Shown one piece after another: positions 44,048 through 55,994 of a DNA stretch of 64,000 nucleotides. The notes under the pieces are model-generated. The model was not told the DNA's origin. It was given only the letters and a program-made list of their open reading frames with translations, and did no database searches. This DNA is from Cololabis saira (Eukaryota > Chordata > Actinopteri > Beloniformes > Belonidae), in the NCBI RefSeq assembly GCF_033807715.1, contig NC_084590.1:4616093-4680092 (forward strand), read 5' to 3'. Numbering within the stretch: position 1 is the first letter of the stretch; each line of letters opens with the position of its first letter. The translations under genes and the position numbers were made by a program.

Positions 44048-45583
44048 TTATATACATCATACCTGATCGAGAAACTCCAGGATTGTGGTTTAGTTTTCAT
44101 CTCTGGTTCGGGAAGCATACAGAAAAAAATAAACCAGAACAATGTTACTTCTCTATAGATCACATAACCGCACCAAGAAATATAACCAAGTAACCTGACA
44201 TATCATATCCTTATCAACTAGCTAGTGCTGCAATCTGGGGCTGGGTTTACCATGAACTAAACAGTCTCTAGACCAGGGCTTGGCAACTAAGTTTGGCATA
44301 GGGCCAACTTTTTTTGACCAAAATTACACTTTCGTGGGGCAATATCCATTTTTTCCGTCTCTAAAATCATTCATTAACAATTCTCCTTCGCGCTCTGGGT
44401 AGTGCACAGCGGGGTATCACGCACACACACGCAGATGTATAGAAAGAGAAAGAGAGAGACTTCTGTCAAAGTAAAAGAAAAATCCTAACATTAGCTTTAA
44501 ATGACAAAATAACAAGAAGTCAAACGTTGACTCAAAGTTTGAATGGGCCTACCCCATTTTCCTCTTGTTGATTACATTTATCTATGATTCTGCCCGTCTC
44601 CTGCAATTTAAGCACTGTGATGGGGAAGCAGTTACCTTCAGTAAAACACATTTCTTCTCCCGTTGCAGATTCATTCCAATTTCCTCCCATTTTCAAATTA
44701 AGTTTGTTTTCGTGAATCTGAAAACATCACAGACAGATATGTTATATGGAGATGGCCCATTTTCAGCTGGAAATCAACAACATGCACTTTTGATACGATT
44801 AACCAGTGGTAGACTGAGAATGAGCAACAGTTTAAAAAAATATTCACAATTCATCAAGAATGCATTCATTTTGTATACCTCATGTGTGCTCACTCACTCC
44901 TAGGTACAGTTTAGAATCACCGATCAACCGAACTTGCTTGTTTTTGGTCCAGAGAAGACCGGAGATCCCGCACAGGCGATGGAACTCTGTAGAGACAGAT
45001 TTGACAATGGCTCATTTTGTTGAGATGCAACACCACCATGTTCCGCCTAAACCGAACCATTCATGAAATGGCTAATTTAGACACGTTAATATGACAAGAC
45101 ATATTAATAAAATAGTCAATATTTTAATAAAGCTCTGCTTCTGAGTCATTCACCTTCACTGTAAAAACAATAACCTTGCTCAAACTAAAAACATGTATGT
45201 CCAATTTTCACATTCAAAATATTTGACTTCACAGAATTTAAATTGAGTCAATTGATATGTCCTGATTCTTTTATATTATATATATTCATTTATATATATT
45301 CTTTTATATTGATGTAAACCATATTACTTCTGTAACACAGATAACCCAACACTTATATCACCTTGCAATAAGCTTGACTACTGTATTAATTCAGGTTCAT
45401 GTCAAGGAGGGAGTGATCACAGTTAGCTATAAAGTTACAACACAGAGCCTTTTATTTCACAGGAACAAGAACTATTGAATTCACATCTGTTATTCCAAAT
45501 CCTCAATAAGAAATAATAAGAAAGTGTCCCTTCACAACAGCAATCTGCTGTCGCAATGTCTCTTAGTGGCAGCGGTCTGCCGT
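44048..45583. other. No gene seen
   Basis: Possibly includes remaining pogo-like sequence near 44048-44110. A CAGGGCTTGGCAACT motif at 44275 resembles an hAT end without a partner. No coding signal. Confidence 0.35.
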
Positions 45584-45587
45584 TTAA

Positions 45588-46575
45588 AGGGGACCTATTA
45601 TGAAAAACAAGTTTTTTCTTGTTTTAACATATATAAAGTGGTCTCCCCTCACCCTGCCAGCACAGGGAAGATAAAATACCATGGAATTCTGCAGGGTCTG
45701 CTCCCCCGCCCTGACTGAGTCTTCCAGTGTCACGTGACTTTTTTTGAGCCGATGAAAATCTGCGCCTAGGGTGACGTCACCCTAGGCGCTCATTTCCATA
45801 GGTCGGCCCCCGCTGCTGAAACCACGCCCACAACCATCCAGCTACGCCAGCTGGAGCTCCAGCCATTGCTCAGCAGCGGTGGCTGTTTCCACAGCGAGGG
45901 ACAGTTAAGATGAGGTTTTGCATCGACACTTACCCTTATAAAAGGATCAGTACCAACAGCACGGACCCGGCAACTGCACACGAGTCAGCGGTAAGAACGT
46001 TATTTCTTCATGTTATTTATATTTGTCTACAAGTATGATCTTTGCATGGGCTAAGTATTTAGCTTAGCTCGGAGCTCCGGGGCCGCTCACGGACCTTTTT
46101 TTTTCTTTTTTTCTTCTGTTCATTTCAGATCTTCCAAGCAAAAGGCTGATTTATGGTTCCGCGTTACACCAACGCAGAGCCTACGGCGTAGGCTCCGTGG
46201 CGGGGCGTGTGGAGCGGAGAATGAGACGCTGCTCCCGGGGAGCTGCTCCGCAGAGGCGGGCTCGAAGACCAGTCTCTGCCCGAAGACCGGGCGGTGGTTC
46301 CTCCGGGAGGAACCACCGCCAGGCCAACTGAATGCCAGGCTTATTCTCCTCCCCTGCTACACGTCATTCAGGGAGCCAATCAGCATAGAGCCTCATTATC
46401 ATAGCCCCCCCTTCCCTAAGAATGAGGCGCAGAAAAAGAGGTTAGAAGCGGTAAAACTATAGACATGGCTCACAGGCTGAATTTTTGATGTATGTAGAAA
46501 AAACAAGCTTTAGATTGTTTTTAAGACATTCAAGGCCTTTTTAAAATATACATTAAATGCCATAATATGTCCCCT
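45588..46575 (-). mobile_element. TTAA-flanked MITE, family 1, copy 2
   Basis: AGGGGACCTATTATG and CATAATATGTCCCCT ends with TTAA at 45584-45587 and 46576-46579, inverted relative to 4683-5847. The two copies share GATCTTTGCAT and GGAGCTCCAG blocks. This copy is shorter (988 bp) and lacks about 200 bp next to the palindromic MITE. Confidence 0.88.
46143..46205. repeat. Palindromic TTA MITE, half copy 5
   Basis: AGGCTGATTTATGGTTCCGC through CCTACGGCGTAGGCTCC; only one arm remains. It occupies the equivalent position to 4964-5040 in the sister TTAA element. Confidence 0.75.
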
Positions 46576-46579
46576 TTAA

Positions 46580-48500
46580 TGTCACTGTCTGTCAAAGTCT
46601 GATCCGTCCAAATGTATTCAGTCCGTAGTGTATGTGTGTGCTGCTACCTGGGTAGTGTGTCTTTTGGGTGCATTCTGGTTCAGAGATCTCAAGGGCTTAT
46701 CTGTTTCAGGAGCAAAGCCTCTGCATGCAGATAGCGAAGGGAGCTGGATGCCTCCTATCCTGCCCTGGCCTTGGACAGAAACCCTGGTCGCTGATTAACG
46801 CTGTCTTACCAAGATGTAGACCAACAAAAAAACCAACCTGCCATTGCAGGGAATAAAATCAATATTAATCACTGTACAGTATTTTATCTCTTTCTTCAAA
46901 TCACAGAGTAACTTTTAATACTGACCAACTTCAGAAATTAATAATGAATTACATATTGTGACATTGAGGACTGGATCTATATCACAGTCAGCATTTACGT
47001 GTTCAACAATATTAAATTAAACATGTTACACAAATCTTGTATCTCTTTTCATCTTATTCACAATTCACATACTTTGATTTTGCAAAGTACCTTTTTACAG
47101 CTTTAATCGTTGCAACATGGACTGCAATTTACTGTATACCATATGGAAACAACAAAAAACATTATATTATATGTGCACAACTTATGGGCATCAAAACCAC
47201 ATACAGTACAAAATAATACCTCACTCTGCCTCATGGTGATGAGGGAGGAAACAAACATGGCGTCCCGTCATGACGCAGTAAAATTAACGTTACTCTCTTC
47301 AAAATACCACTTCCATTAAACCAAAATCAGCTTAATCTTACAAAAACAATATGTCTATAATGTTTCCACTTGACTCCGATTGTTTTTTGGTTATAAAACA
47401 AGTTCAACATCGGTAAAATAAAAGATCAACCCATCCGTTTCAGTAACTAGAAACATAACATGCTACAGCTTATTTGCATACTAAATTGATACACTTACCG
47501 GAGTTCACGTCGAGTCTAACTCAAAAGAAAACAAATCCTCCGGATAAAACAACCTTACATCTTCCTTTTGGCAATCAGGAACAAACTTGGAGTCTTAGAA
47601 AAATTCTACAAATGAAATAAAGCAGTATTTATCAGCTGACAATTTCGATCATTTTTTATCTAGTCTTGTTAGCTCAGGCTAGACTCTTCTTCTGCGTGCA
47701 TCGGTACGCAAAAACGGTACACAAACATATGCATAAGGCGCCATCTAGCGGTCATTTTGTAAAACCACAATCCTTATGAAAAACGCAGTTATCTTATAGA
47801 TTCACTCATGTGAGATGAATAAACAAAGTATGAAGGATGATAAAATAAAATAAAATTAACTTAACCCATTGTTCAACTTTATGTGGGTTACAAGTGTTTT
47901 GGAGGACACAGCCACTTTTTTCACGTTAAATATCTTTTTATAATTTATTTTGTCAATATCAAGTCCATAATAAACTAAAATGACAAATATACTGAAAATG
48001 GAATATAAATATTTTGCCCTTCTGCAGTACTGTATATGTAAATAATCAGGTGCATTGGCGTAGCTGTGTGGTTGTACTCAAAGCAACAGGTCACAGAAAG
48101 CCGTGATACGTCACGTTTTGACATGAAAGAGTTTTTTCACAAAGTACAATCTTGTTAAAGCTTGCATATTCTTTTTCGACTCATTTAATAAAACCTTTTG
48201 GAAAGATAATTTTTAAGACGATTTTATTTTTAAGTTTTGACAGCAGCATACCAGATATGTCTTAGTTGCTGATGCAGATTTGTAGATTTTTTAAATTTGC
48301 CAGAATAATAGCCCATTCTTACACAACTGAGATGATGCAATGCCTAGTAGTGCTTAAGGGTGTTCCTAACTTCTCTTCAGTCCTGACTAAGTTGGACATC
48401 ACTGAAGGCCCAAGTGTGAAATGCACCGCCCGCCACTGATATATGGGGGCATTGAGAGAGCATTCTAAAATGGGTGAAATGGTGAAATCCATGGATGATG
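46580..48500. other. No gene seen
   Basis: AT-rich DNA. No domain, tandem repeat or element end recognised. Confidence 0.4.
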
Positions 48501-48519
48501 TGACAGTTTTGAACATCTG

Positions 48520-48605
48520 AATTTTTTTTTGCGTACGCAAAAATTCCACGCACGGATTCACATTGAAATCCACGCACGTTTTGTTCATGAGGCCCCTGGT
48601 CACTA
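48520..48605 (-). repeat. Interspersed repeat with CCACGCACGTTT words, fragment 3
   Basis: GCGTACGCAAAAATTCCACG ... AAATCCACGCACGTTTTGTT then CATGAGGCCCCTGG. Related to 8836-8960 and 11000-11150. Confidence 0.5.
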
Positions 48606-50766
48606 GATGCCAGGTTTTCACAAATATGACAATTACACGGTCCTTCTGCAAACACATATTAAACTAAGGTTCCTGGGTTTAGAGTCAATCAACATTTTGT
48701 TAATATTACTTATGACACCATGAGAATTACTAAAAATGCCTGACGGCATGAGAAAATAGTTATTTGTATGACTGTAGCTGAAATAAACCCAAGTTTAAGT
48801 AGTAAGACGCTATACCAGTTTAACACTTTTACTGTGTGTAAATAAAATACTTTAAAATAAACAACATAACGCAGGAAGCATAAAGATTAAAATTAGATTA
48901 ATTAGCAACAGGAGGTAATGTTTGCTAAAGACTGATCATTCTGCATGTGACTGTGATAAGCAAGACACCTTAACCGCCTTAAATGTCTTGTTTAGCACCA
49001 AAGTCTGTGTCAATAACTACTGTTAGAGTAACAAATGAAGCCAAAGTGTGCACCGTGATAAGTACTGCTGCAGGAGTGACTATTAAAGCAGTTATCTAGT
49101 GAATTAGCATCGCTGCAGTACCAGTTTTAGACATGACCTCAAGTTCTGTTTCAGTTACAGTCACATGCAAGTGTGGCAGGATTAACTACTTCAATAGTTA
49201 ATTAATAGTCTGGGAAGATAAATTATGGAAAAAAACAACTTGAATATGTTATACCTGGGTGTTGTATAGCGAAAAATGTCCATGAAGCTTTCTCTGTATC
49301 ACATGTGGACCGGGTTACAGACAACTCATAATTATTTGGAGAAATTATATTAATTTTAGACTGCATGCTAATTTAGATCATAACATCATAAACTGGACCC
49401 TCCAGTAGAATACAAAAATGGACCATTGACTAAGTGTGATCATTTACTCACTTTTCTTTTCGCGTCAGAAGTATCCGCTAGCAGGTAGTTACTGGATGTG
49501 TGTGAAATTTTGTTAAACACATTACCCAGTTATCTGATAGGATTTTCACTAGTAGGAATTTGGAAGCTGGAGATGATGATGAACAAAGGAATAAAGAGAC
49601 TAATTAAATGTGATAAGAGTAATGCCCCTTTTCCATTTTACATTCTTGGACTCAACCTGCCTCACCTCACCTCGCTTCAGTCTCAGTCTTAGTCTCAGTC
49701 TCACACATTTTAAATTACAGTTTAGTACCACCTCAATCTGGGTGGGGCCTCGTTCTTGTTCCACGTTGCCATATCAAGCTCCTTCTGGATATGGTTGTCT
49801 GCCAAGGTACAGAAAATGTGTGGACATTCTTGTTGGAGTACTGTAGGTTTGCTTGTCAGTTTTCACTGTAACAAAGTTTAGTGTAAAGTAGATATCGCAG
49901 TCGGTGTTGTTGGGCTTTTTTGTTTTTGTTTGTGTCCCTTGTCTGCACATATATTAATAGTTATACATTTTTGTGTCTGTATGAGTGTGTGTGAGAGGGT
50001 GTTTCCTTCACCAGCCTTCTTGACAGTCAACCATAATTATCACCCCCTAAAAAACAACTGATTCTGTCAAAGAAGACTAAAAACCCAGACAGTGGGATAT
50101 ACAAGAGCAGGAAAGGAAAGACAAGACAGTGATGAGTGCAGCTTGGTGACTGGGTGGTGTGTTGTAGTGTATGTGGGTGTGAGGTTGGACAAACAGAAAC
50201 ATACATGTGCGTAGGTCTGTGAGTATGTTTAAATGTTGGTGTCTAAGCTGGGGGGGGGGAGGGTCATAGATATATATATCCATTACAGGAAAGTAACATG
50301 AACATTATATCTATGTATAGAAATATACATACATGTCTTAAATTATTCCTACATATGCAAATATAATATATTGTTTATTTTAATACCTGAGAGAAACCAC
50401 AAAACAAAATGGTGCTGTCCCGCCACCCAACTGGCATCGGGCTCAACGTCATAACACCATTTAAAGGGACCACGATCCCTGAACAGTCATAGTTACATGA
50501 AGTAACTACAGATAGTAAATTACATGCAACATATTAATTTGGCATTGCCTGAAGAACAACATGCTTTTACAATCAACGGTGTGTAGAACCACACTTAATA
50601 ACAAAGGTGAATTATGTGCGTAACATTCACTACAATATCATAAAATAATAAAAGTAATGATTCTAGTGGTAAGACTGACAATACCACTGGTACTTTTTTT
50701 ATAACTACTTGTGGAAAACTCCCTGCTGCAGTCAGCGTTGGGACGTCAGCGACGTCAGCGGTGACG
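48606..50766. other. No gene seen
   Basis: About 2.1 kb without a supported gene. A short TCTCAGTC repeat lies at 49677-49702 and a G-run at 50251-50259. Confidence 0.4.
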
Positions 50767-50768
50767 TA

Positions 50769-52796
50769 TGGAGCTAGAACAGTCTCATAATTCACAAATG
50801 CACAGGACAAGTTTTACAAATGCACAGACCGATTTGCAAATACACACACCGTTTCACACGTGCACAGGACAAGTTTTACAAATGCACAGACCGATTTGCA
50901 AATACACACACAGTTTCACACGTGCACAGAACAATTCACACGTGCGTAGGACAAGATATACAAATGTATTTTTGATGCACACACAAATATAACCTGATTT
51001 ACAAATGTTTTTTTGTCTGTGAGCTGCGCTGGATTTGTGTGTGACTTTTGAGACTCCCCTGACGTGACTCGATCCACAAATATGTTTTTTTTAACACGGA
51101 AGGATCTGCAACCAATCAGATGTCTTCCTTTGTTTCATCCAATCATAAGAGCGCACCCACGTGGGGGACGCAGAGCAGTGGATAAAACACGATTTACTCT
51201 AAACCAATCAGATTAAAGGGGCGGATACACCTGCTGTTTGAACTGCGTTAGCGCCGTTCACTTAGAAAAGTGATTAATATTTCAAGTTGGTGGAGTAAAG
51301 ATAAATAAACAGCAACAGGAGATAAAAGATAAATAAACAGGATGGAGAGGAGATCACTGCTCTGCTTTTCTTGTGATCCCGGTAAATAAAACAGCGTGAT
51401 CAGAGATGGTTTGTCGGGCCGTTCAACCAGAGCCGTCAGGAGACTGCACTCCAAGTCCTGCCGATGCAGCACCTGATGATGAGAAACAGCAGAGATATTT
51501 CTGTAGGCTATTTGAACTACGGGTGTCTTTCAGGAGAATGAGCCTGTTGACGCGTCAATTGACCGGGGTGAATATTGCTGCAGTCTTGTTCTGGCTCTGG
51601 CCGCGAGTGGCGCTGGTCCCGGTCAGACACCAGCTGACCACAGTGACCAGACGTGGAGGTCAGAAACAAGCTGCTGTTATCCTCACATTTATGATGTGAC
51701 ATCGCCACCACACAGAGACAAACATGTGTCAAAACAGCGGTGGCAGATCAACACATTCCATTCCCGGTGCAGAGTCATGCATGGGAAGATGCAGCTGTGA
51801 TGATGCTGGTCGGGGTTTAGTCCACCGATCATCAAACATCTGAGCTGGATACAGAGGTTCTTCGGTTATCAGTCGACTGATACCGACTTTACTCCAGATA
51901 TTTCGGTAAATTAATCTCCTGACATGCGCTGCTGCTCCACCTGGCCGCTGCAGCTCGTCCCCGTCAGGCAGAAGGATGACAGCCAGCTCTCTGCTGGTCT
52001 GTCTGGTTCTGAGCTAAATCAGCGGGACAGTAATACGTCGTGAAACCAAACGGAGCAAATATATAAAAATCTCCGCTGTTTCTCATCCTCAGTTGCTGCA
52101 TCGGCAGGACTTGGAGTGCAGTCTCCTGACGGCTCTGGTTGAACGGCCCGACAAACCATCTCAGATCGCGCTGTTTTCTTTACCGGGATCACAAGAAAAG
52201 CAGAGCAGTGATCTCCTCTCCATCCTGTTTATTTATATTTTATCTCCTGTAGCTGTTTATTTATCTTTACTCCACCAACTTGAAATATTAATCACTTTTC
52301 TAAGCGAACAGCGCTAACGCAGTTCAAACGGCAGGTGTATCCGCCCCTTTAATCTGATTGGTTTAGAGAAAGTCGTGTTTTATCCACTGCTCTGCGTCCC
52401 CCACGTGGGTGGGCTCTTATGATTGGCTGGAACAAAGTAAGACATCTGATTGGTTGCAGATCCTTCCGTGTTTAAAAAAAACGTATTTGTGGATCGAGTC
52501 ACGTCAGGGGAGTCTCAAAAGTCACACACAAATCCAGCGCAGCTCACAGACAAAAAAACATTTGTAAATCAGGTTATATTTGTGTGTGCATCAAAAATAC
52601 TTTGTATATCTTGTCCTACGCACGTGTGAATTGTTCTGTGCACGTGTGAAACGGTGTGTGTATTTGCAAATCGGTCTGTGCATTTGTAAAACTTGTCCTG
52701 TGCACGTGTGAAACGGTGTGTGTATTTGCAAATCGGTCTGTGCATTTGTAAAACTTGTCCTGTGTATTTGTGAATTATGACACTGTTCTAGCTCCA
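50769..52796. mobile_element. 2-kb TA-flanked fold-back element
   Basis: Arms of about 730 bp (50769-51499 and 52072-52796) are near-perfect inverted complements starting TGGAGCTAGAACAG, flanked by TA. Outer arm parts are made of tandem ACAAATGCACAGACCGATTT / CACACGTGCACAGG words; a unit of about 74 bp is duplicated in each arm. The loop of about 570 bp is unique apart from a CACCAGCTGACCACA segment shared with 15677-15720. Frames in the arms mirror each other and match no known protein. Confidence 0.92.
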
Positions 52797-52798
52797 TA

Positions 52799-53336
52799 GT
52801 GACGTGCCACGCACCTGCGCACATTCATGACTTGACTTTCAGTTTGAAATCTTTTATTCTTTGTGTGTACGTGTGCGTTAATGACGATGTAAGTACATCA
52901 TTTTTATGTCTGTATTTATGTTGTAATCTCATCCGCTGGTGTTATTTACAAGTTGTTTAGTCCGGTAAACGTGAACTTTGGTTTTACCGCGAGCTCCTAT
53001 TCATTTCTATGCTAGTATGCTGTGCTAGTGAGAAATGCCCGTTTCCTAAATGTTCTGCTAAATGCTTATTTCTTAGTTTAGAAAGTAATGAATGGTCGGG
53101 TTTGAGAGTGCTTTAGTAGTATTTTCGACCTGTGGTATTATTTCTAGCTTTCCGTTAATGTTTGAGGCATTTATTTAGCTTCTAAATGTTGCATTGGTCG
53201 CATCTATGGTGCCATGCGCTGTTCACGTGAACAGTCGTCTTTCTAGACATGCTGGAGGCAAATACCGCTTTTGCCATTTGTGGTCTTAGATTGCCACCTT
53301 GTGGTCACCAAGTGTATTGCACTTGATTTCTCTGTA
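52799..53336. other. No gene seen
   Basis: No coding or repeat signal beyond ordinary composition. Confidence 0.4.
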
Positions 53337-53340
53337 TTAA

Positions 53341-54143
53341 AGGTATTGTGACATCATTTTTAACATGCTTTTAACACTATTAAAAGTCTTGGCCAACATC
53401 CCTCAAATGTGTCTAAAAGAGTGTAACAAGAAAAACTTCACTCTAGTACTCTTTTCCTGGCTTTTTATTACAGTGTTTTTTTGCGCCGTGAAAAATGCTT
53501 CCTTTCCCCCCTTTCCTGTCAATCATTGCTCCGCTCCTCCTCCAAACCTCCTCCTCCTCCAGCCATACGCTCACAGCGGCGTCGGAGAGCGACAGGCGAA
53601 GCATGCACGGAAAAGCAGGAGGGCGAACCACAGCAAACAATCATAAAAATAAAGGCATGCAAGCAGCACTGTCCCCTTGTCTTAAGTCCAGTCAGTGGCC
53701 GCGGGTCTTCTTAGCAGTTTTCCTCCGGTGATTAGAACAAAAGAGGCTCTAAACAGCTCCTTTTTAAGCCTCATTTATGGTCCGCGTTAAATCGACGCAG
53801 TGCCTACGCCGTAGGGTTCGGCGTATGCTGCGCGTCGCCGCGTAACCCTACGCCGTAGGCTCTGCGTCGGTGTAACGCGGAACCATAAATCAGCCTTTAT
53901 GGTGCGCTGGAGAGGAGAGGAGACAGGGAGCTGGGTGGAGGGGGCGGTGATTTAGCGGATCGTTACGTAACGATCCGCCACCAAACCACATGCGCCGTTT
54001 TTGCATAGTTATGCGGAAAATCCCAGAAAGCACACAATACACTGAATGTTAAAAGTTTGTTGTTTTTTGGGTGTAATTGATGTCAAGACACCCAACAAAA
54101 CACAAAAAATCAAGAAAAATGTGTTTTTCATGTCACAATCCCT
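53341..54143 (+). mobile_element. TTAA-flanked MITE, family 2
   Basis: Ends AGGTATTGTGACAT and ATGTCACAATCCCT with TTAA at 53337-53340 and 54144-54147. The 803-bp body carries a pyrimidine-rich CTCCTCC stretch and the palindromic MITE 53767-53896. Non-coding. Confidence 0.87.
53767..53896. mobile_element. Palindromic TTA MITE, full copy 6
   Basis: AGCCTCATTTATGGTCCGCG to its near-complement, with TTA at 53764-53766 and 53897-53899. Nested in the TTAA element. Confidence 0.87.
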
Positions 54144-54295
54144 TTAAGCCCACGAGTGCCTCGTTTTCACTTATATTATTCTGATAGTCCTTGCCACTTG
54201 CAGTAATTCGGTTTCCTTCAAATTAATGTTGCTTAGGTGCAATTATATTATTATGTATATTGTTAATGTAACATAATGTGTATATTTGATTTCAG

Positions 54296-55410
54296 CCAGC
54301 TAGCGTCTGCTGACTTCATCACGCCTTTTCCAACCCTGCAGAGGACAACTGAAGAGGAACAATGGCATCGCATGGAAGCACGCTACAACGACCTGACCAA
54401 ACAGCTACAGGACTTGCAGCTTGTGATGGACAGCGTCAAACGCCTACCCTATCCACAAAGCGCTCCAGCGCATCAGCCAATTCTATCCTCCATCCTACCA
54501 TCACTATCCTCCACAGTACACTAGCTTGCCAAGGCTAACCCTGAACAGCCCTGCTGGCAGCCATCGGTCAACACCAGTTCACACCCACGCTCGCTACACT
54601 ACTGCAGCTGGCGAAGAGTCCCTACAGCAGCCAGTGTCACAGCGTGGTTCCCCGTCACGACAGCCCAGCCTTCTGCCTCAGACTGGAGAGCCATGTGCAC
54701 AAGACCAAGCCATGCTTAGCCAGCCAGTCCACCGGGCCTCAGCACAAGTGCTCATGGATGATGGATGGATATCCAACCCCAACTCTGCACTTCTTACTCC
54801 ACACCGACAGGATGGACATCAACCACGGTCTGCGCCACAGCCCATTGGCTGTCCATCAGGCTCTGCCTGCACAGCCCGTCAGCCATCCACCTGTCCAACA
54901 GAGTAATCCCTTTTCTCAGCCTACTCAGCATTCATATCCTCCTTCAATACAATACCAGTCCTACCCTCAGTACCCTGCCTATCCTCCTGCATTTTACCCA
55001 CCTGGAGGGTACTACCCCAATTATCCATCACTCCCGCCAGCTGTGCCTACGATGCCACCGCCAGTACCCTATGGGCAACCTGTCCCACCACCGGGGCCAA
55101 TGGCTCCTGGCGACCTGGAAATGGCCATTGCCTCTTCCTACGGCATTCCAAAGCCCAAGCTTATCCAGTTCAGCACTGGTAAGGAGAGTGACTTCATCAT
55201 GATGAAGAAAGGACTGGACAGTGTGCTAGGTCCACACAAGCACCTAACCGAGGACTACAAGTACCAAGTACTTCTCGACCTCCTCAAACTGCCAAACGCC
55301 TATCAGGTTGCCAAGAGGTATGTCAACGACCCAACGCCATACACTAGTGCCATGCACACCCTTGAACAGCGATACGGTCAGCCGCGCCAGCTTGTATTTG
55401 GCTGTATAGT
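54296..55410 (+). pseudogene. BEL/Pao-like gag relic
   Basis: Translated across shifted frames, it shows a predicted coiled coil (EEEQWHRMEARYNDLTKQLQDL, about 54350-54420). A long Pro/Tyr/Gln-rich linker (YPPSIQYQSYPQYPAYPP) follows. A gag core at about 55150-55400 (IPKPKLIQFSTGKESDF ... LLDLLKLPNAYQVAKRYVND ... LEQRYGQPRQLV) matches the DUF1759-type gag of fish BEL/Pao elements. Frames change near 54480 and again between 54750 and 54850. Homology stops abruptly at 55410. A TTTGATTTCAG acceptor-like site precedes the block. Pol is absent. Confidence 0.7.
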
Positions 55411-55620
55411 TTCTAATTACCCTTTCTGTGTATGTTTATTCACAGAAACCACACGTTCTGTAATGCACACAAATACCTTCAATCACTTTGATGTCTGCAA
55501 TCAATAAATGTCTAACTATCACCCGAAGTCGCAGCTGTTCTCTAACCGGAGCACATAGTCAGTGAGGGGGCGACTAGCCATTAACGTACACGTCCGTCAC
55601 ACTACTGCTTATTACCACCA
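55411..55620 (+). other. 3' flank of gag relic with AATAAA
   Basis: The open frame continues to a stop at 55505-55507, overlapping an AATAAA (55503-55508). A TTTATTCACAG acceptor-like site is at 55434-55444. This may be an LTR remnant or a captured 3' UTR; no paired LTR was found. Confidence 0.35.
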
Positions 55621-55994
55621 ACATTCCCACCCCTAGGGCCCCCAAAAATGCAACCAAGGGCAACCAAGCCAGCTGACGCAGTCCAGCAGCACCGGCAGCG
55701 ACACCACTCCCACTGGCAATCAGACAAAACGAGAAGAAGATGGTGAAGAAGGAGAGTGGGAAGAAGCAAAAACCAGAGCCTTGAGCCTCTTTTTAAAATT
55801 GTCAACAGTCTCTGTGGCCCTGAAGTTCTCTGGTAGGCTGTTCCACAGGTGAGGACCATAGTACTGCAATGAGGTCTCGCCAAGAGTTTTAGTTCTAACT
55901 TTAGGAACAATTAAAAGGCCGGTACCAGAGGACCTCAGGGAGGGCTCATCATTTAAAAGCCGATCAGATAAATAAGAAGGCCCAAGATCATTAA

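Noticed and set aside
50768..52824. Mirror-image coding frames as a divergent gene pair
   Set aside because: They are the two arms of one fold-back element and encode the same meaningless peptides.
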